A DNA stretch of 64,000 nucleotides, from positions 1,798,001-1,862,000 of the forward strand of contig JAEVLN010000008.1 in NCBI GenBank assembly GCA_018350325.1, given 5' to 3'. This DNA is from Globodera rostochiensis (Eukaryota > Nematoda > Chromadorea > Rhabditida > Heteroderidae). A program made the position numbers and the translations under genes. The notes beneath the pieces were generated by a model that was given only the letters and a program-made list of their open reading frames with translations, had not been told where the DNA came from and searched no databases. This document shows positions 34,311 through 46,162 of this stretch, piece by piece; positions within the stretch are counted from its first letter, which is position 1, and each line of letters opens with the position of its first letter.

Positions 34311-36542
34311 TTAACGGCGATGGCACCATCCACACTTCATTGGGCACTTTGTGTGCATCCGGTATCTGACCAGTGCATTTTCGCTAGTGCAATCCTCGGG
34401 AGTGGTTTTTGTGCAAAATGTCTCGTCTCTGTCCCTAAATTTTGTCATTGTGTTCCTTTCAAACAAAATAACACATTCAAATAAAATGTATCCATTTGGG
34501 CCTTCCAATTGGTTTCTTACCGGCACTCGCTATTCTGAGAGACGGAATTGCACAATCCGCATTTATTAGGGCAGAAGTTGGCCATACGCTCTGCTGGGAG
34601 ATGCACCAACCCTCGGCCGACCAGTGCTGGCACGTCGTTTCATCTGCCGACCACAATTAATGCCCTCTCTCTGTTAGTGCCAACACCCCTCCCCCCTTAG
34701 TGCCGACACCTCCCCCCCCCCCCCCCCTTAGTGCCGACACCATCCCCCCCCTTAGTGCCAACACCCGTCCTCCCCCCCCCCTTCCCTTAGTGCCGACGAC
34801 ACCCCCCCCCCCCTTAGTGCCGACACCCATCCCCCCCCCCCCTTAGTGCAACACCCGTCCTCCCCCCCCCTTCCCTTAGTGCCGACACCCCCCCCCCCCC
34901 TTAGTGCCGACACCCATCCCCCCCCCTTAGTGCCAACACCCGTCCTCCCCCCCCCCCCTTAGTGCCGACACTCCTCCCCCCTTAGTGCCGACACCATCCC
35001 CCCCCCCCCCCCCTTAGTGCCAAACACCCGTCCTCCCCCCCCCCTTAGTGCCGACACTCTCCCCCCCTTAGTGCCGACACCATCCCCCCCCCCCTTAGTG
35101 CCAACACCCGTCCTCCCCCCCCCCCTTCCCTTAGTGCCGACACCCCCCCCCCTTAGTGCCGACACCATCCCCCCCCCTTAGTGCCAACACCCGTCCTCCC
35201 CCCCCCGTTAGTGCCAACACTCCTCCCCCTCCCCTTCCCCTTAGTGCCCCGACACCATCTCCCCCCTCCTTAGTGCCAACACCCGTCCTCCCCCCCCTTC
35301 CCTTAGTGCCGACACCCCCCCCCCCCTTAGTGCCGACACCCATCCCCCCCCCCCCCTTAGTGCCAACACCCGTCGTCCCCCCCCCCTTAGTGCCGACACT
35401 CCTCCCCCCTTAGTGCCGACACCATCCCCCCCCCTTAGTGCCAACACCCGTCCTCCCCCCCCTTCCCTTAGTGCCGACACCCCCCCCCCTTAGTGCCAAC
35501 ACCCGTCCTCCCCCCCCCCCCTTCCCTTAGTGCCGGACACCCCCCCCCCCCTTAGTGCCGACACTCCTCCCCCCCTTAGTGCCGACACCACCCGTCCTCC
35601 CCCCCCCCTTCCCTTAGTGCCGACACCCCCCCCCCCTTAGTGCCAACACCCGTCCTCCCCCCCCTTCCCTTAGTGCCGACACCCCCCCCCCCCTTAGTGC
35701 CGACACCCATCCCCCCCCCCCTTAGTGCCAACACCCGTCGTCCCCCCCCCCCCTTAGTGCCGACACTCCTCCCCCCCTTAGTGCCGACACCATCCCCCCC
35801 CCCTTAGTGCCAACACCCGTCCTCCCCCCCCCCCCTTCCCTTAGTGCCGACACCCCCCCCCCCCCTTAGTGCCAACACCCGTCCTCCCCCCCCCTTCCCT
35901 TAGTGCCGACACCCCCCCCCCCCCCCCTTAGTGCCGACACCCCCCCCCCCCCTTAGTGCCAACACCCGTCCTCCCCCCCCCTTCCCTTAGTGCCGACACC
36001 CCCCCCCCCTTAGTGCCGACACCATCCCCCCCCCCTTAGTGCCAACACCCGTCCTCCCCCCCCCCCTTAGTGCCAACACCCGTCCTCCCCCCCCGTTAGT
36101 GCCGACACTCCTCCCCCTCCCCTTCCCCTTAGTGCCGACACCCGTCCCCCCCACCCGCCCCCTTCCCCCCTCCCCCTTTTAGTGCCGACCCTCCCACCCC
36201 CCAATCCTTTCCCTCAGTTAGTGCCGACCCTCCCACCCCCTAACCCTTTTTATTGCTGCATTTAAACTCAGGACGCTCACAACACATTTGGCACGTCTGC
36301 GCACATTTCAAAGCTTCGCTTCGTAACACTTAACCAAAAAGGGCTCTCTAACATTAATTGGCTGTATTTGTACCGGCACTTTGGCACAAAAACTGTCTGT
36401 CTTGGAACACTTTGGTGCAACTTGTCTCAGTGCCGTAGTTTTGACAACGGCAATTATCAGAAGGAAAAGCAATCGGAACAAACGCAAAATGTATTACAAA
36501 AACTGTAATGAATTGCTTGAAGAATTGATTGCGGTTTAGCAT
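34311..36542 (-). CDS. Secreted ShKT-type protein with frameshift; large minisatellite intron
   Basis: Exon 1, 36542-36374, encodes a signal peptide (FITVFVIHFAFVPIAFPS) and a short Cys-bearing part (NCRCQNY..TSC..FLCQSA), ending in phase 1. Exon 2, 34643-34521, begins with DETTC and carries a ShKT-like module (C-x-H-W-x5-GWC ... FCPNKCGLC). Exon 3 ends with a second module (EDCTSEN..HTKCPMKCGWC) and a stop at 34311. ShKT modules are small six-cysteine folds common in secreted nematode proteins. Within exon 2 the two halves of the first module are in different frames: one base is missing around 34583-34590, so this copy is frameshifted unless the assembly is wrong. The second module also lacks one of the usual six Cys. 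The intron between exons 1 and 2 is about 1.7 kb and consists largely of the minisatellite. The exon 1 link is inference from matching phase. Confidence 0.6.
34675..36240. repeat. C-rich minisatellite array (TTAGTGCCGACACC units)
   Basis: About 1.56 kb of tandem units of roughly 20-40 bp: CTTAGTGCC(G/A)ACACC followed by CCATCC, CGTCCT or nothing and then 8-15 C. Spacer variants recur in order (CGTCCT-type, CCATC-type, CTCC-type), hinting at a higher-order unit. On the minus strand, the sense strand of the ShKT gene, it is G-rich. Confidence 0.9.
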
Positions 36543-37099
36543 TTTAAATGGGGGGGGGGGAGGATAAATGGGGACGGGTTGATTGACTTCGACTAATGAA
36601 ATGTGGAGGTATGGCGATAAATAAATACCATAAATCCAAATTGGATGGGACAAAAGGGCAAAAAGAGGGGGGGGGGGGGGGAATTTAATGCAATTCATCC
36701 AAACCAATCCATCCCGTCACTTTTGTGCAAATAAGGGAGGGTTCCACTTTCTTCATTAGTCATTCACAATGCCCACCATTTATTCATTTCGATTTTTTTG
36801 AATTAAGTGCATAACAATAACTAAAAAACCTATTAATTTTATGTAATTTTATGATTTTACGAGTTTTTGGATCGTTCGTTAACATTTTGTTATTTGTTGT
36901 CAGCCGCCACGTTGGTGATTTTGAATCATTCCAATAAAATACATATGACTCCCTCCCCTCGCCTCTCTCTATTTATTCATTCATTCCCTTTTTAGTTTTT
37001 ATAAGTAATTTTTCTTATTTATTTAATATTTTTTTTTAGTTTACGGAATGTCAAGGAATTACAACGAAATGGTTAATTTAAATTATTTCAATTTCAGTG
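36543..37099. other. Intergenic
   Basis: AT-rich spacer between two divergently oriented starts (minus-strand ShKT gene, plus-strand guanylyltransferase), so it probably holds both promoters. Poly-G runs occur at about 36550 and 36667. Confidence 0.5.
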
Positions 37100-39651
37100 A
37101 TGGGCGAATTTATATCGGATGGAATTGAATTGTCGCCTGCCCCCAAATGGGATTTGGTGGTGCTGACCGCGAGGAATGCGGGGCAGAAGCAACTGTTTGA
37201 GCTGGAATTGCGCAGACTTCGCTTGGCGGAACGGAACTTTTGTGCCCAAATTATTGTGCTCGAAGACTCGCCCCGCAACGCAAAAATTGGTCCATTCCAT
37301 CGCTTTTTTTGTCCAATCGGCCGCAACTTTTGTCAGGTTCTGGCGGTGCCACATTAAACGCTTTGCTTTTCCTCTACAAAAATTTCGGCGGTGAATCTTT
37401 TTTTGCGCACAACCGGGTGCTTTTGCTGCATAGTGGCGGATTGAGGTCATTGAGGGAAAAGATTAAATCGCTTGGCATACATTTGAGTCGTCGTCGGCAA
37501 TTTGGGGGGGGGGAGGAATTTGGAGTTGGAGGTTGGAGGGGGGGGGGGAATTTGGGGGGGGGGTGTGGGGAATTTGGGGGGGGGGGGGGTGGGGGGAATT
37601 TGGGGGGGGGGTGTGGGGAATTTGGGGGGGGGGGGTGGGGGGAATTTGGGGGGGGGGGTGGGGGGAATTTGGGGGGGGGGAGGAATTTGGAGTTGGAGGT
37701 TGGAGGGGGGGGGGGGGAGGGGGTGGGGGAATTTGGGGGGGGGGTGTGGGGAATTTGGGGGGGGGGAGGAATTTGGAGTTGGAGGTTGGAGGGGGGGGGG
37801 GGGGGTGTGGGGAATTTGGGGGGGGGGTGTGGGGAATTTGGGGGGGGGGGTGGGGGAATGTTCAATCAATTGATGCGGTGAACGACAGACTTCGCATAAA
37901 CACTGCAATTTAAGCCAGCGCATATTGCATGTCGCCCTCACAGGTGGGTGTTTGTGTCCGTCCTCTCCCACTATTTGGCTCCTTTCCTTGTCCAGGAAAA
38001 GCCTTCATGCTAATGCCCGACGGCCACACATTGCTTGAACATAAACTCCTTTCCTACCGGTTAGTCGGTTCAGTTTCAGTAAGCACCCACCTAATTGGGT
38101 TGGACTTTCCACCCGAATTCATCCCTTTTGGCCCCTTCTTCGTTCTGTGCATTCTTCGCGCGCCTTCGTTTTCATTGCCTCTGCCGATGTGTTGGAGCAA
38201 TTTCCTCCCGCCGTTTTTGTTCCATTCGATTCGGAGCTTTTTCTGATGGCCCATCAATCGACAATTGAAGTGGCTGAACAACATGGCGTTTATTTGCTCG
38301 GTGAGCGTCAGCCAAAAAGGCCCAAAAGCGGAGGAGAAGATTCAAATTGTTCAAAAGAGGGCAAAACTGACTTTTGCCATAGCTTAAAGGTAACAACTTT
38401 CGGCATTTTTTTTTTGTCAAAAATATTATTTGGAGAGAGTGCTGCAAAAACCACGGAGGGAAGAAATTCGCCGTGTTAACGCAATTTTGGAGGAGAGAAG
38501 CGAAACGGGGGAAGAGTTGGCGTTGACAGACAGTTGCTATCTGATTGGACACAATTTAGCCATCGAATTGGTTCGCCTAAGGCAGAAAATGGGTAATAAT
38601 AATAATTAAATTAAATAATTTTAACAGAAAACTCCAAAAAATAGACTTATTTAAAAAAGCCGATTAGATGGTGTTCCATTGAACGAGCTGTGCTGCTATC
38701 GCGACTTCCTCGGCCCGTTGGGTTATGCGTCTGAAAAGGAACGGAAAATTCATTTTCAGGAGGATGTGCCGGATCTGCGAAAATGGCAACTTGCTCTTTG
38801 GTAACGCCAAACCTTTCAATGTTTTCGCTCTTTCTTAACCAAAATAATACAAAATGCCAAGGGATTTGATGCACTGTAAAAAGGCGCATTTGCTCGACCT
38901 TGGCCCACAGTCTTTCTTCCATTTTGGCACTTCAAATGAAGTTTTAGCACATTTTTTCGGCACTCATTCGGTCTTTCGAAAAAAGTTTTTGCGCAATTCT
39001 CAAATCGAAAATGTGTTGTATTCGATGGTTGAGGACCCGAAAAAGGTTGGCCATCCCCGAAAGGCATTTGCTGGATAGTTTAACATTTCAGGTTTCGGGG
39101 AACAGTTTACTGGAATGGTGCGATCTAAACGGGAATTGTGAGGTGGGGGACCGATGCATTCTCAGCGGATTGGCCTATGACGGGCATTTGCCGTTGCAAA
39201 TTTTCGATGGAATTTGTGCCACCACTTTTCCAATTGAACTTTTTAGAGACGGTACAAATTCCTTCTGGAAGTATTAGGGCACGCTTTGATTTGTTCTGAT
39301 CCAGGAGATGCTGCGGCCACCAGCTTTGTGACGGTGGCTTTTCATCGCGACGACGACATTAAGCGAAGTTCCGAAGATTCACTGATTTGGTTTGGCCATC
39401 GATTGGACGTCTCACTACCGGCTTCGTCGCTTTGGAACGCACCCCTTTTCTCAACCCACCCAAACCCCGGTGAATCCCTGCGGGCAACTTTGGACACAAT
39501 TGCTCGCCTGGGGCAAAATGGCCAACAAAAAAGTGATCAGAGTACACTACACACCGGCGGGACTCAGCTGTTGTCAGTTTCGCAAGTGTTGCAAAAAGTG
39601 GACGCCAAGAAGGTGCTCAGAATGCGCGAAAAATTTATCAAAAAGTACTAA
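37100..39651 (+). CDS. fpgt: Fucose-1-phosphate guanylyltransferase (GDP-fucose pyrophosphorylase)
   Basis: Makes GDP-fucose from fucose-1-phosphate and GTP in the salvage pathway. ATG at 37100 gives MGEFISDGIELSPAPKWDLV. Family landmarks: WDLVVLTARNAGQKQ; AKIG joined by splicing to SGGATLNALLFL (nucleotide-binding glycine loop); LLLHSGGL joined to SQRILHVALT across the minisatellite intron (phase 2); GKAFMLMPDG; FIASADVLEQFP; DSELFLMAHQSTIEVAEQHG; HFGTSNEVLAHF; and a hexapeptide-like part (CEVGDRCILSGLAYDG). The end LWNAPLFSTHP...VLQKVDAKKVLRMREKF resembles the vertebrate C terminus. The protein has the pyrophosphorylase part only, with no GHMP kinase domain, so it is FPGT-type rather than a bifunctional fucokinase. 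Exact first exon is uncertain; a small upstream exon at about 37048 is possible. Confidence 0.88.
37500..37860 (+). repeat. G-rich minisatellite in guanylyltransferase intron
   Basis: Units of about 20-60 bp made of GGAATTTGGGGGGGGGGTGTGG and GGAGTTGGAGGTTGGAGGGG. The array starts about 60 bp after the donor of the HSGGL exon. It is G-rich on the coding strand. Glycine-rich frames through it are artefacts. Confidence 0.9.
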
Positions 39652-40499
39652 AAATGGGGAGAGAGTAGCGACCGCGGAAAGTGCAATTACGAAATTTAGT
39701 AATTTAATTGTCTTACAAATTAACAGTCAATTCGCCATTACATCTTTCAGGCTTTAATTTTCCTTAATGCCCGGCGGGTGCCTTTACATTGTTTTTTTCT
39801 CACTTTCGTCTATTCGTAAACAATAATTGTGATAAATTGCTTTCTTCATATCGTGTCTCTTTTGCAATAATCTTATTTATAGCAAAAAATTGATATACCC
39901 AAACAAAAGCCGATGCTTAACGACAATTTAGGTATTTAACAAAGCATTACCGTATTTCCAATACCTCGGACTCGGTGATCTTTCGGGTAGAGTCGGGAAT
40001 TTTAAAGTGACCGGATTCGGATGCCAAAATTGAAATCAACCCGGACAAATCCGGATAGTCCGGGTAAAACATCCGGATCCGGGCGCTAGTTTCGGTGTGT
40101 GGGCGTTATTTTCTGGGAGTTTTGAGAACCCAAGGAAAGTCTGAACCACAAAAAGGGGACTTATTGGGCTAATAGTGGCAGGACCAATGAACCGCGAGCT
40201 TCTCTCATCAAAGCATAGCATTTTAGCCGATGGAGTTTGCTTTTTGACTGTTTTTGGCCTAGTTGGCATTTTGAGCGATGGCATTTGAACGGTTGGCATT
40301 TTGTCCTAACAGGAAAAAACATGGAAATTAAACAGGTCTAAAACTTAGAGTACTGCTAACTGAGTCCAAGTGGTATTTTTCATTACAACTTGGCAACTTA
40401 TATGTAGTTAATTAGGTGTGCAAAAAGTAAGCTCCAGCATAAAAAGTATAAGTGATAAAGCGAATGAGTGGACTGATCAATGAATGGGTTTTGTTGGTT
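39652..40499. repeat. Intergenic with CCGGA/TCCGG palindromic island
   Basis: At about 39955-40085 the sequence is dense in CTCGGACTCGG, CCGGATTCGG, TCCGGATAGTCCGG and CATCCGGATCCGGG, words that pair with each other. Otherwise AT-rich 3' sequence of the two convergent genes. No gene seen. Confidence 0.55.
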
Positions 40500-43400
40500 T
40501 TAGCTAAGATAGCTTGGGGATAGGATCACAGCATAGGCAATTAATGGACTTTGGATGACTGGAGAAAGTGCGTAAGGGCTTAATATTAGTGCGGAGATGG
40601 CCATGGGTGAGTAAATGATCGGCGTGAGCACGTAAGGGGAAAGAATGATCGGACTGCCGACGGCGGGGTTGAAAATGAACGGGGACAGAGCAAGCGGGGA
40701 AAGAATGAACGGAGTAAACACTTGCGGGGAGAGGATGAACGGGGCCAACAAAACGGGGGAAAGCACAAAAGGGACGAACACTCCGGGCGAAAGGATTACC
40801 GGGTGCAGCGCCAGAGGGGACTGAACGCGGAATGTCATGGCAATTGCAGACCGTAAAAACCAACCAAAATAACGGGGGAAAAAATAGGAGGCGACAGAAC
40901 CAGCGGAGAGAGCAGACGCGGCGAAAGGACAACGGGCACAAAAGCCCATGGCGACAGAATCACCTGAACAATTGCGGTTTATAAATAGTCGTCAAAACGC
41001 TTACAGGTCCAAGAACAGCAGGCGCAAGGATCAAAGGCGAGAATAGAATTGGAGAAAGGATGATCGGATTCGCGTTGAGAAAGGTCTTCAACAAATTCAA
41101 TTTCGACTTTTTGTTTTTGTTCTTTTGGACTGGAAACATTCTTTAGCCTTGGGCAATTGATGCCTGGACAGCATCAATTGCCGCAAATGAAGTCATTTCA
41201 AATAATTAAAAATGCTTTAGTTAATTAATTGTAAGACAATTAAACTAACTGACAAGCACAAAGGGAGAAAACGTAATCGGTGACAGAACCACCGCTCTCT
41301 TTGACCGCGAATGGAGCTGTCTCCCCGCGGGTGGAGACTTTCGCGTGATTTTGAAAGATTTGATCTGCGCCAGCGTGTGTATGTCCTGCTCGATGTGCTG
41401 CAGAATCGTCGATTTGTTCATCATCAGAAAGCGTTTGAACGCCTTAACGCCAAAATGTTTTCCATTAGCTCCTCAAACAACCTTTTCGTCATGGAATTCG
41501 GAGTTGGGTCCGTACATTAAGTCCAATTGCTTCTTGGACAGAAGCGCGAAGCCCGTCCGGTTCATGTCCCTGATCTGCTCCTTGCCCATCGTGTTTTGCA
41601 ACTCTTCGAACATTTCGACCTTTCGCACTTCCTTCTGACCAAATCCATCGCTAAAAGAACGTATAAATGACATGTCGAACATTGGTTGATCGACCTTATG
41701 TTTTGTTTAGTGAAGTACAACGGCGTGCCCTCTTTAGTGCGTATTTCCCGTTCGTACCGTTTCTTATCGTAATGTTTTTCCCAAACCGTTTTTAACGCAT
41801 CTTCCCCCACTGTCTCATTAAATTCCTGAAACAAAATAAAATAAGCACAATTTCGAAATTTGGTCAGTTACCCACCGCCTCAACCTTTTCCGCGTTCTCC
41901 ACCACTCCGGACGCCTCCATTATGAAGTCCATCCAAAGTTGCTGATCCTTCGCACTAAATCCAAACGGTCCAGCAACGTTCTGCATTATATTCGGAAGGC
42001 TTGTCAAATTCTGTCAAAATTTGTTTTAACAAAAGCAATCAAAAAGTTTGGCTTACTTCTAAGCCTGTCCCTGAATTGTGCAAGGAAAAAAGCGATGGTG
42101 ACAGAAAGTCGATCTGTCCGGAAAAACCCATTTAAGGCCAAAGCATTCATTCGTTTACACATTCATTTAATACCGTTTCGTTTTTGTGCGATTCCTCGGG
42201 CATAACACTCAAAAACCGTGGCGAAATCATTTTTAGCGTTTTGTTGTCAAAATCGCTCATATTCTTCCCGACAAATGAATAGCCCAATTTAAGACCTTCA
42301 CGTAACAATTTGATGAAGCGATCAATCGGCGCTCGTCCTTTGCCCTTTCCATTTAATTCCAAAAAGTTGTGCAACTTTTTCGGGTCGTCAATGACGTCGT
42401 TTAGCTGCCGGAGAATAAAAAACATCAAAGTTAAGATAAAACAATCCAACGGCACTGATTATTACAAAATATGACCAAAAGTCTCCCCAAATTTGTCAAA
42501 TTAGCAGCAAATGCTCACATTATCCTCAACGGCACCTTGCCTTTTTAGGCCTCGGTAGGTCAATTGGTCCAAAGATTCCACCGAGTCCTCCTCCAACTTC
42601 CTTTTGATCTCCTTCCGTCTTTTTACGCTAGTGCTTATCTTCTGGACGATATTCTGCCATCTGAAGGCAGTGAATATCTTCCAAATTTGCTATTCGGCTG
42701 AGTCTCCCGTGCCATGGCTTACGGAATGATGTCCTTCTCCTGTTTGCCTTTGACCTTTAGCACTTTCTTCATCATCTTTTTGGCAATCTGTCCCATGGGA
42801 CTCAGTCGCCCCTCCGACGGTGTCAACAATTCGTAATAATTCTTTTTCACGATGTTCGTCTGTCTCCTTTCCCGTCGATTTGCATTGTATGAACGTAACT
42901 GAGGGAATCCTCTGCTGAGTTTGGCCTCCTCCGCCGCTTCATTCGATCGCCCGGACGTTGATGGCACGACCGTTTGGAAACTGCCCACCTGTAAAGGTTA
43001 GGGAACCGATCAATTCTCTCTGATCGGCAGAGAAACTAACCCATTTATTCTCATTTCGTATCTCTCGTCGAAATTCGCCTCTTTTTTTCATCCGATATCG
43101 ATCGAAACGGTTCGATTTCTTTTTCGCCTTGAGAAAATTCAGCAAAATTTTAGTAAACTTTTTTTTTTGGTTACCGACTTCATAAATGACCAAAATGATA
43201 AACCCCGGGAATTCTGGTAATGAAAATATTTGAGAATTCTCTTTTTGGACCCGTTCAATTCACTCAAAAATGTTCCAATGAAGTAAAAAGGTCGACCACC
43301 AACCAAAAAAAAATTGCGGTGCAAATCTTTTATTTCCCCACCTGTTCGTAGAACATTGCCCCGTCAAATTTGCCATTAAATAAATCCGACACACATTTTG

Positions 43401-44024
43401 CATGCATTGGCACAGTTTTGGCTTTTTTGCAACATTCTCCAAACTCATCATGGATCGGCTTTTCGAATTCTCTGAGCCTAAATTAATAATATTTTTAGAT
43501 AAAAACGAAAATATTTGATAAATGGCAAACAAACTTTTGATTTGCAACGACTGCGAAAAGGTTTGAGAATGCTTGATCGGCCCCTTAATTGTACATTTTA
43601 AATAATCTTTCTTTGTTTTGTTTTGATCACAATGTTGAAGCATCCCGAGGGCATGGTCATCTCCGATCGGCACAATGTGCGCTTTCTTCAAAAATTCGTC
43701 CCTTTTCGCTTCGTTAAATGCTCCATCTTCCTCAACTCCGATCACTTTTGGCACTTCCGTCGCTCGGCTGAGAATTTTTGATGTGCCTTCCTCCGTCGGC
43801 TGTTTGGCACGTTGTTTTGTCTCCAAATTATTTGAAAATTCTCTCATTAATGCCATTAGCGATGGAACGTTCTGTTCGTAAGAATGGCTAAGGCTAAGTG
43901 GGGCAGTGAAAGAGCCGTTTTCATCGCTGAAAGTGCCATCAGCGACAATGACTGTCCTGGCATTTGAATTGATGATGAGAATAGCGAGGACCGATACGAC
44001 GAGGAAATGGGGCAGAAGGGCCAT
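40500..44024 (-). CDS. MLT-10-like moulting protein
   Basis: Member of the nematode moulting-cycle MLT-10-like family, secreted and linked in C. elegans to cuticle moulting. ATG at 44024 starts a signal peptide ([20 protein letters not shown]). The N-terminal exon reads on to [16 protein letters not shown], then a Cys-containing exon with [20 protein letters not shown] and [19 protein letters not shown] (about 43495-43345). Several helical exons follow (42990-42720, 42650-42540, 42405-42170, 42060-41880, 41830-41710, 41650-41280). The C-terminal third is the hallmark repeat of about eight residues, xxLSPxxFx[32 protein letters not shown] and [15 protein letters not shown], ending SPSYLS at 40500. 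An intron about 40888-40832 interrupts it. About 12 small exons are implied; boundaries in the middle are approximate. Confidence 0.93.
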
Positions 44025-44496
44025 TTTGAGGGCTAAATATTTAAAATATAATTTAAAATGGAACGAACAAAACTATTCCGGTGGGTGAGGAGGGGGGGGG
44101 GGGGAGTTTATCCTTATAAAGTTCATTGGTTGTGGTTTATAATATAGTATATCAATTTTGAATGTGAGTCGGTCGACAATGTTTATTCGTCCACTATTTA
44201 TGCTCCAAATGGCAAATTAAATTCTTCACGCTGATCATCCGCCGGCATCTGCAGATTATGATAACATGGGTTTCTCAGTTAGATTAACGCCAAGAACCTG
44301 ACGAATTTGGGTGAGCTGAACTAAGGGCGAGGAAAAGTTGGGGAGTGCCCCCCCCCCCCCCCCCCGGAGGGGCCGTTCCCCCACCCCCCCCCCCCAACCT
44401 TTGCATTTTAAGCTCCTTCTGCCGGTTCTGCTTTCGCCTGCGCTTCTTTTCCCACCCAAGTCGCCGCATTTCACAGAAAGATATCTTTCTTTGCTA
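44025..44496. other. Intergenic with poly-C/G runs
   Basis: Upstream of the MLT-10 gene. A poly-G run lies at about 44093-44105. At about 44350-44395 poly-C is interrupted by GGAGGGGCCGTTCCCCC, the same word as at 22750-22790. Confidence 0.5.
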
Positions 44497-44619
44497 ATGG
44501 GTTGCGGCGCTAATTTGAAAAACTTAAAAGTGAAGGGCGTGAAAAACAGGTGGCGCAAAATCCGTTCAGCCCATCCGGTTGGCGAAGAGAGTGCATCGAC
44601 GCCGAATGGGTGGCGAGAG
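44497..44619 (+). CDS. Possible first exon of an unknown, potentially myristoylated protein
   Basis: ATG at 44497 opens MGCGANLKNLKVKGVKNRWR and ends in phase 0 at a GTAAAG donor after NGWRE. MGCG at the start of a protein is a typical N-myristoylation/palmitoylation signal, and the basic stretch would support membrane binding. A following exon may begin after TTTCAG at about 44680 (IRNWFNCFTSKHFHLK). I cannot find a convincing end for the gene. Family unknown. Confidence 0.3.
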
Positions 44620-45053
44620 GTAAAGTTCAAAAATAGTTAATAGTTTATCAATTTTATGACCTCTTTGAAGAATTTCAGATTCGAAATTGGTTCAATTGCT
44701 TCACTTCCAAACATTTCCATTTAAAAGATATAATTTTAATAAATGTAAATATTGCGTACAATTAGCGCCATTTTATAATATTTTTATATCTTTTTATTAT
44801 TTTGGAATAATTTGTCAAAAGGGTATAAATAATATTCTAAAATATTTTGCTTTTTCCATTTACTTTTATTAAATAATGCGCCGTTCGATTGCGTCAATAA
44901 ATTTAAAAAGTCTGAGGCAAATAATGCGTTGGGTTTCGTGAAGGAACTTTCAGAGCAGCAAACTGTGCAAACATTGGCCGAATTTCCCACAACTTTTCCA
45001 TTCCGATCGAATTTCAATTATTGCCCCCCCTCCAAAATTTGAATTTGCATAAA

Positions 45054-45319
45054 ATGCAAAGATTTTATTTTTGCCTTTCCCTTCTTCTCTCACTCACTTT
45101 AATTTCTTTCAGTAAGTGAATTACCTAATTATTTAAATCAAAATGTAATTGTGTCCCAATTTAGTTAGCCTTACCGAAGAAAAATCTTTTTTTACCAAAT
45201 TCGGAGACGGCTTCAAAAAAACTGCGAATAAAATTCGAAGAGGGACGCAAAAAACGTGGAAAAATGCGAAAAGAGCGACCAAAAACGGATGGGACGCCGT
45301 GAGAAGAAATGTCGGTTAA
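45054..45319 (+). CDS. Small secreted cationic peptide, cecropin-like
   Basis: Two exons, 45054-45111 and 45165-45319, joined in phase 1 across a 53-bp intron with a GTAAGT donor and TTTAG acceptor, encode 70 residues. The first 19-20 residues are a clear signal peptide (MQRFYFCLSLLLSLTLISF). The remaining 50 contain no Cys or Pro; I count 14 Lys/Arg against 4 Asp/Glu. The segment KFGDGFKKTANKIRRG then TWKNAKRATKNGWDAVRR spaces hydrophobic residues every three to four, so it would form an amphipathic cationic helix. That is the design of cecropins, and a cecropin (P1) is known from the nematode Ascaris. Antimicrobial or membrane activity is inference; sequence identity to cecropins is not claimed. 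No basic processing site precedes the mature part. Confidence 0.6.
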
Positions 45320-45474
45320 ATGGCGGCGATAAACAAAAAACATTTGAAAGAAATTGTAAAAAGTAAAATCAGATCGGTCTTTAAGTTCCAAATAAATTCA
45401 AACAAATCCAAAACAATTTGAAATGTTCACTTGGCTTATAAAGTAAATAAATGAGACGGTTTGGGGTTTCACAT

Positions 45475-45711
45475 TTAGTTACGTTCTGCTGGAAGTATTC
45501 GGCATAAGCCGTCTTTGGGAGGGGTCGCCTTTCCCTCCCCGCCGATCGCTTTCCCCGGCGGCGTAACTTTCCATCCTATCGATGCTAAATGATTTCCCTT
45601 TGTCTCCGAAAGTTTATTCGCCATCTTTTCTATTTGTTTCATCCTTTTAATTACCCAAGTTTGAGGTGAAGCGTCCTCGGCTGACCGGACGATGGCTAGG
45701 ACACACACCAC
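45475..45711 (-). CDS. Possible exon of an unknown small secreted protein
   Basis: Minus-strand frame reading VCVLAIVRSAEDASPQTW, then a Lys/Glu-rich helical part (MKQIEKMANKLSE) and a Gly/Pro-rich end with GLCRILPAERN before a stop at 45475. There is no ATG in frame, so an upstream exon is required. The short exon starting at about 45817 (MFRCKWCYILRVVFSFILLL) ends in a GTAATT donor, but its phase did not match the acceptor I tested. Family unknown. Confidence 0.28.
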   Translation of the reverse strand: MVCVLAIVRSAEDASPQTWVIKRMKQIEKMANKLSETKGNHLASIGWKVTPPGKAIGGEGKATPPKDGLCRILPAERN

Positions 45712-45819
45712 ACACCGCCACCTCCAATAGAGCTATTTAACAATTTAATTAAATTACCTTTTAAGCAACAATATAAAAGAAAAAACTACTCGGAGAATGT
45801 AGCACCACTTACACCTAAA

Positions 45820-46162
45820 CATTAGTTTATTTTGTTTGCTACAGCCTCCATTAGGGCGGAGGACCATCCATCCCTTCATTATCAATTGGAGGGTAAAATG
45901 GTTGAGAAGGACTTCACCAACAATCGATCATTTACTTAATAATAATTAGGGATACGATTTAGGTTTGTTAGTGACCATGGTCCGGATTCCGGACATTTTT
46001 TAAGAGCCGGTATTCCGTTTCCGAACATTTTGTTTTGGCGTCCGGGTTACATCCCTGGCTTATTCCTTTTTTGCAGCTTTCGTTTTTAGTCGCGAATTTT
46101 GTCGTTTTAACTCACCTATCCGGACTTCGTTACCCTTTTTGAGAGTATTAATTACTCAAAAA
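45820..46162. repeat. Intergenic with TCCGGA palindromic island
   Basis: About 45955-46062: TAGGGATAC near the left and ACATCCCTGG at the right enclose TCCGGATTCCGGAC, GCCGGTATTCCG and GTCCGGGT. The ends resemble the CAGGGATG terminus of the hAT element at 62434, but no target-site duplication is visible. Confidence 0.45.

Noticed and set aside
34675..36240. CRISPR-like direct-repeat array
   Set aside because: Units and spacers are both low-complexity C runs of variable length in a eukaryotic intron; this is a minisatellite.
37240..37971. Glycine-rich (+) and proline-rich (-) frames
   Set aside because: Generated by the G-rich intronic minisatellite of the guanylyltransferase gene; real exons of that gene flank it.
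40036..40299. Minus-strand 87-aa frame
   Set aside because: Overlaps the CCGGA palindromic island and has no recognisable features.
44873..45050. Coding-looking frame NNAPFDCVNKFKKSEANNAL
   Set aside because: No upstream AG acceptor or ATG in frame; cannot be linked to the exon at 44497.
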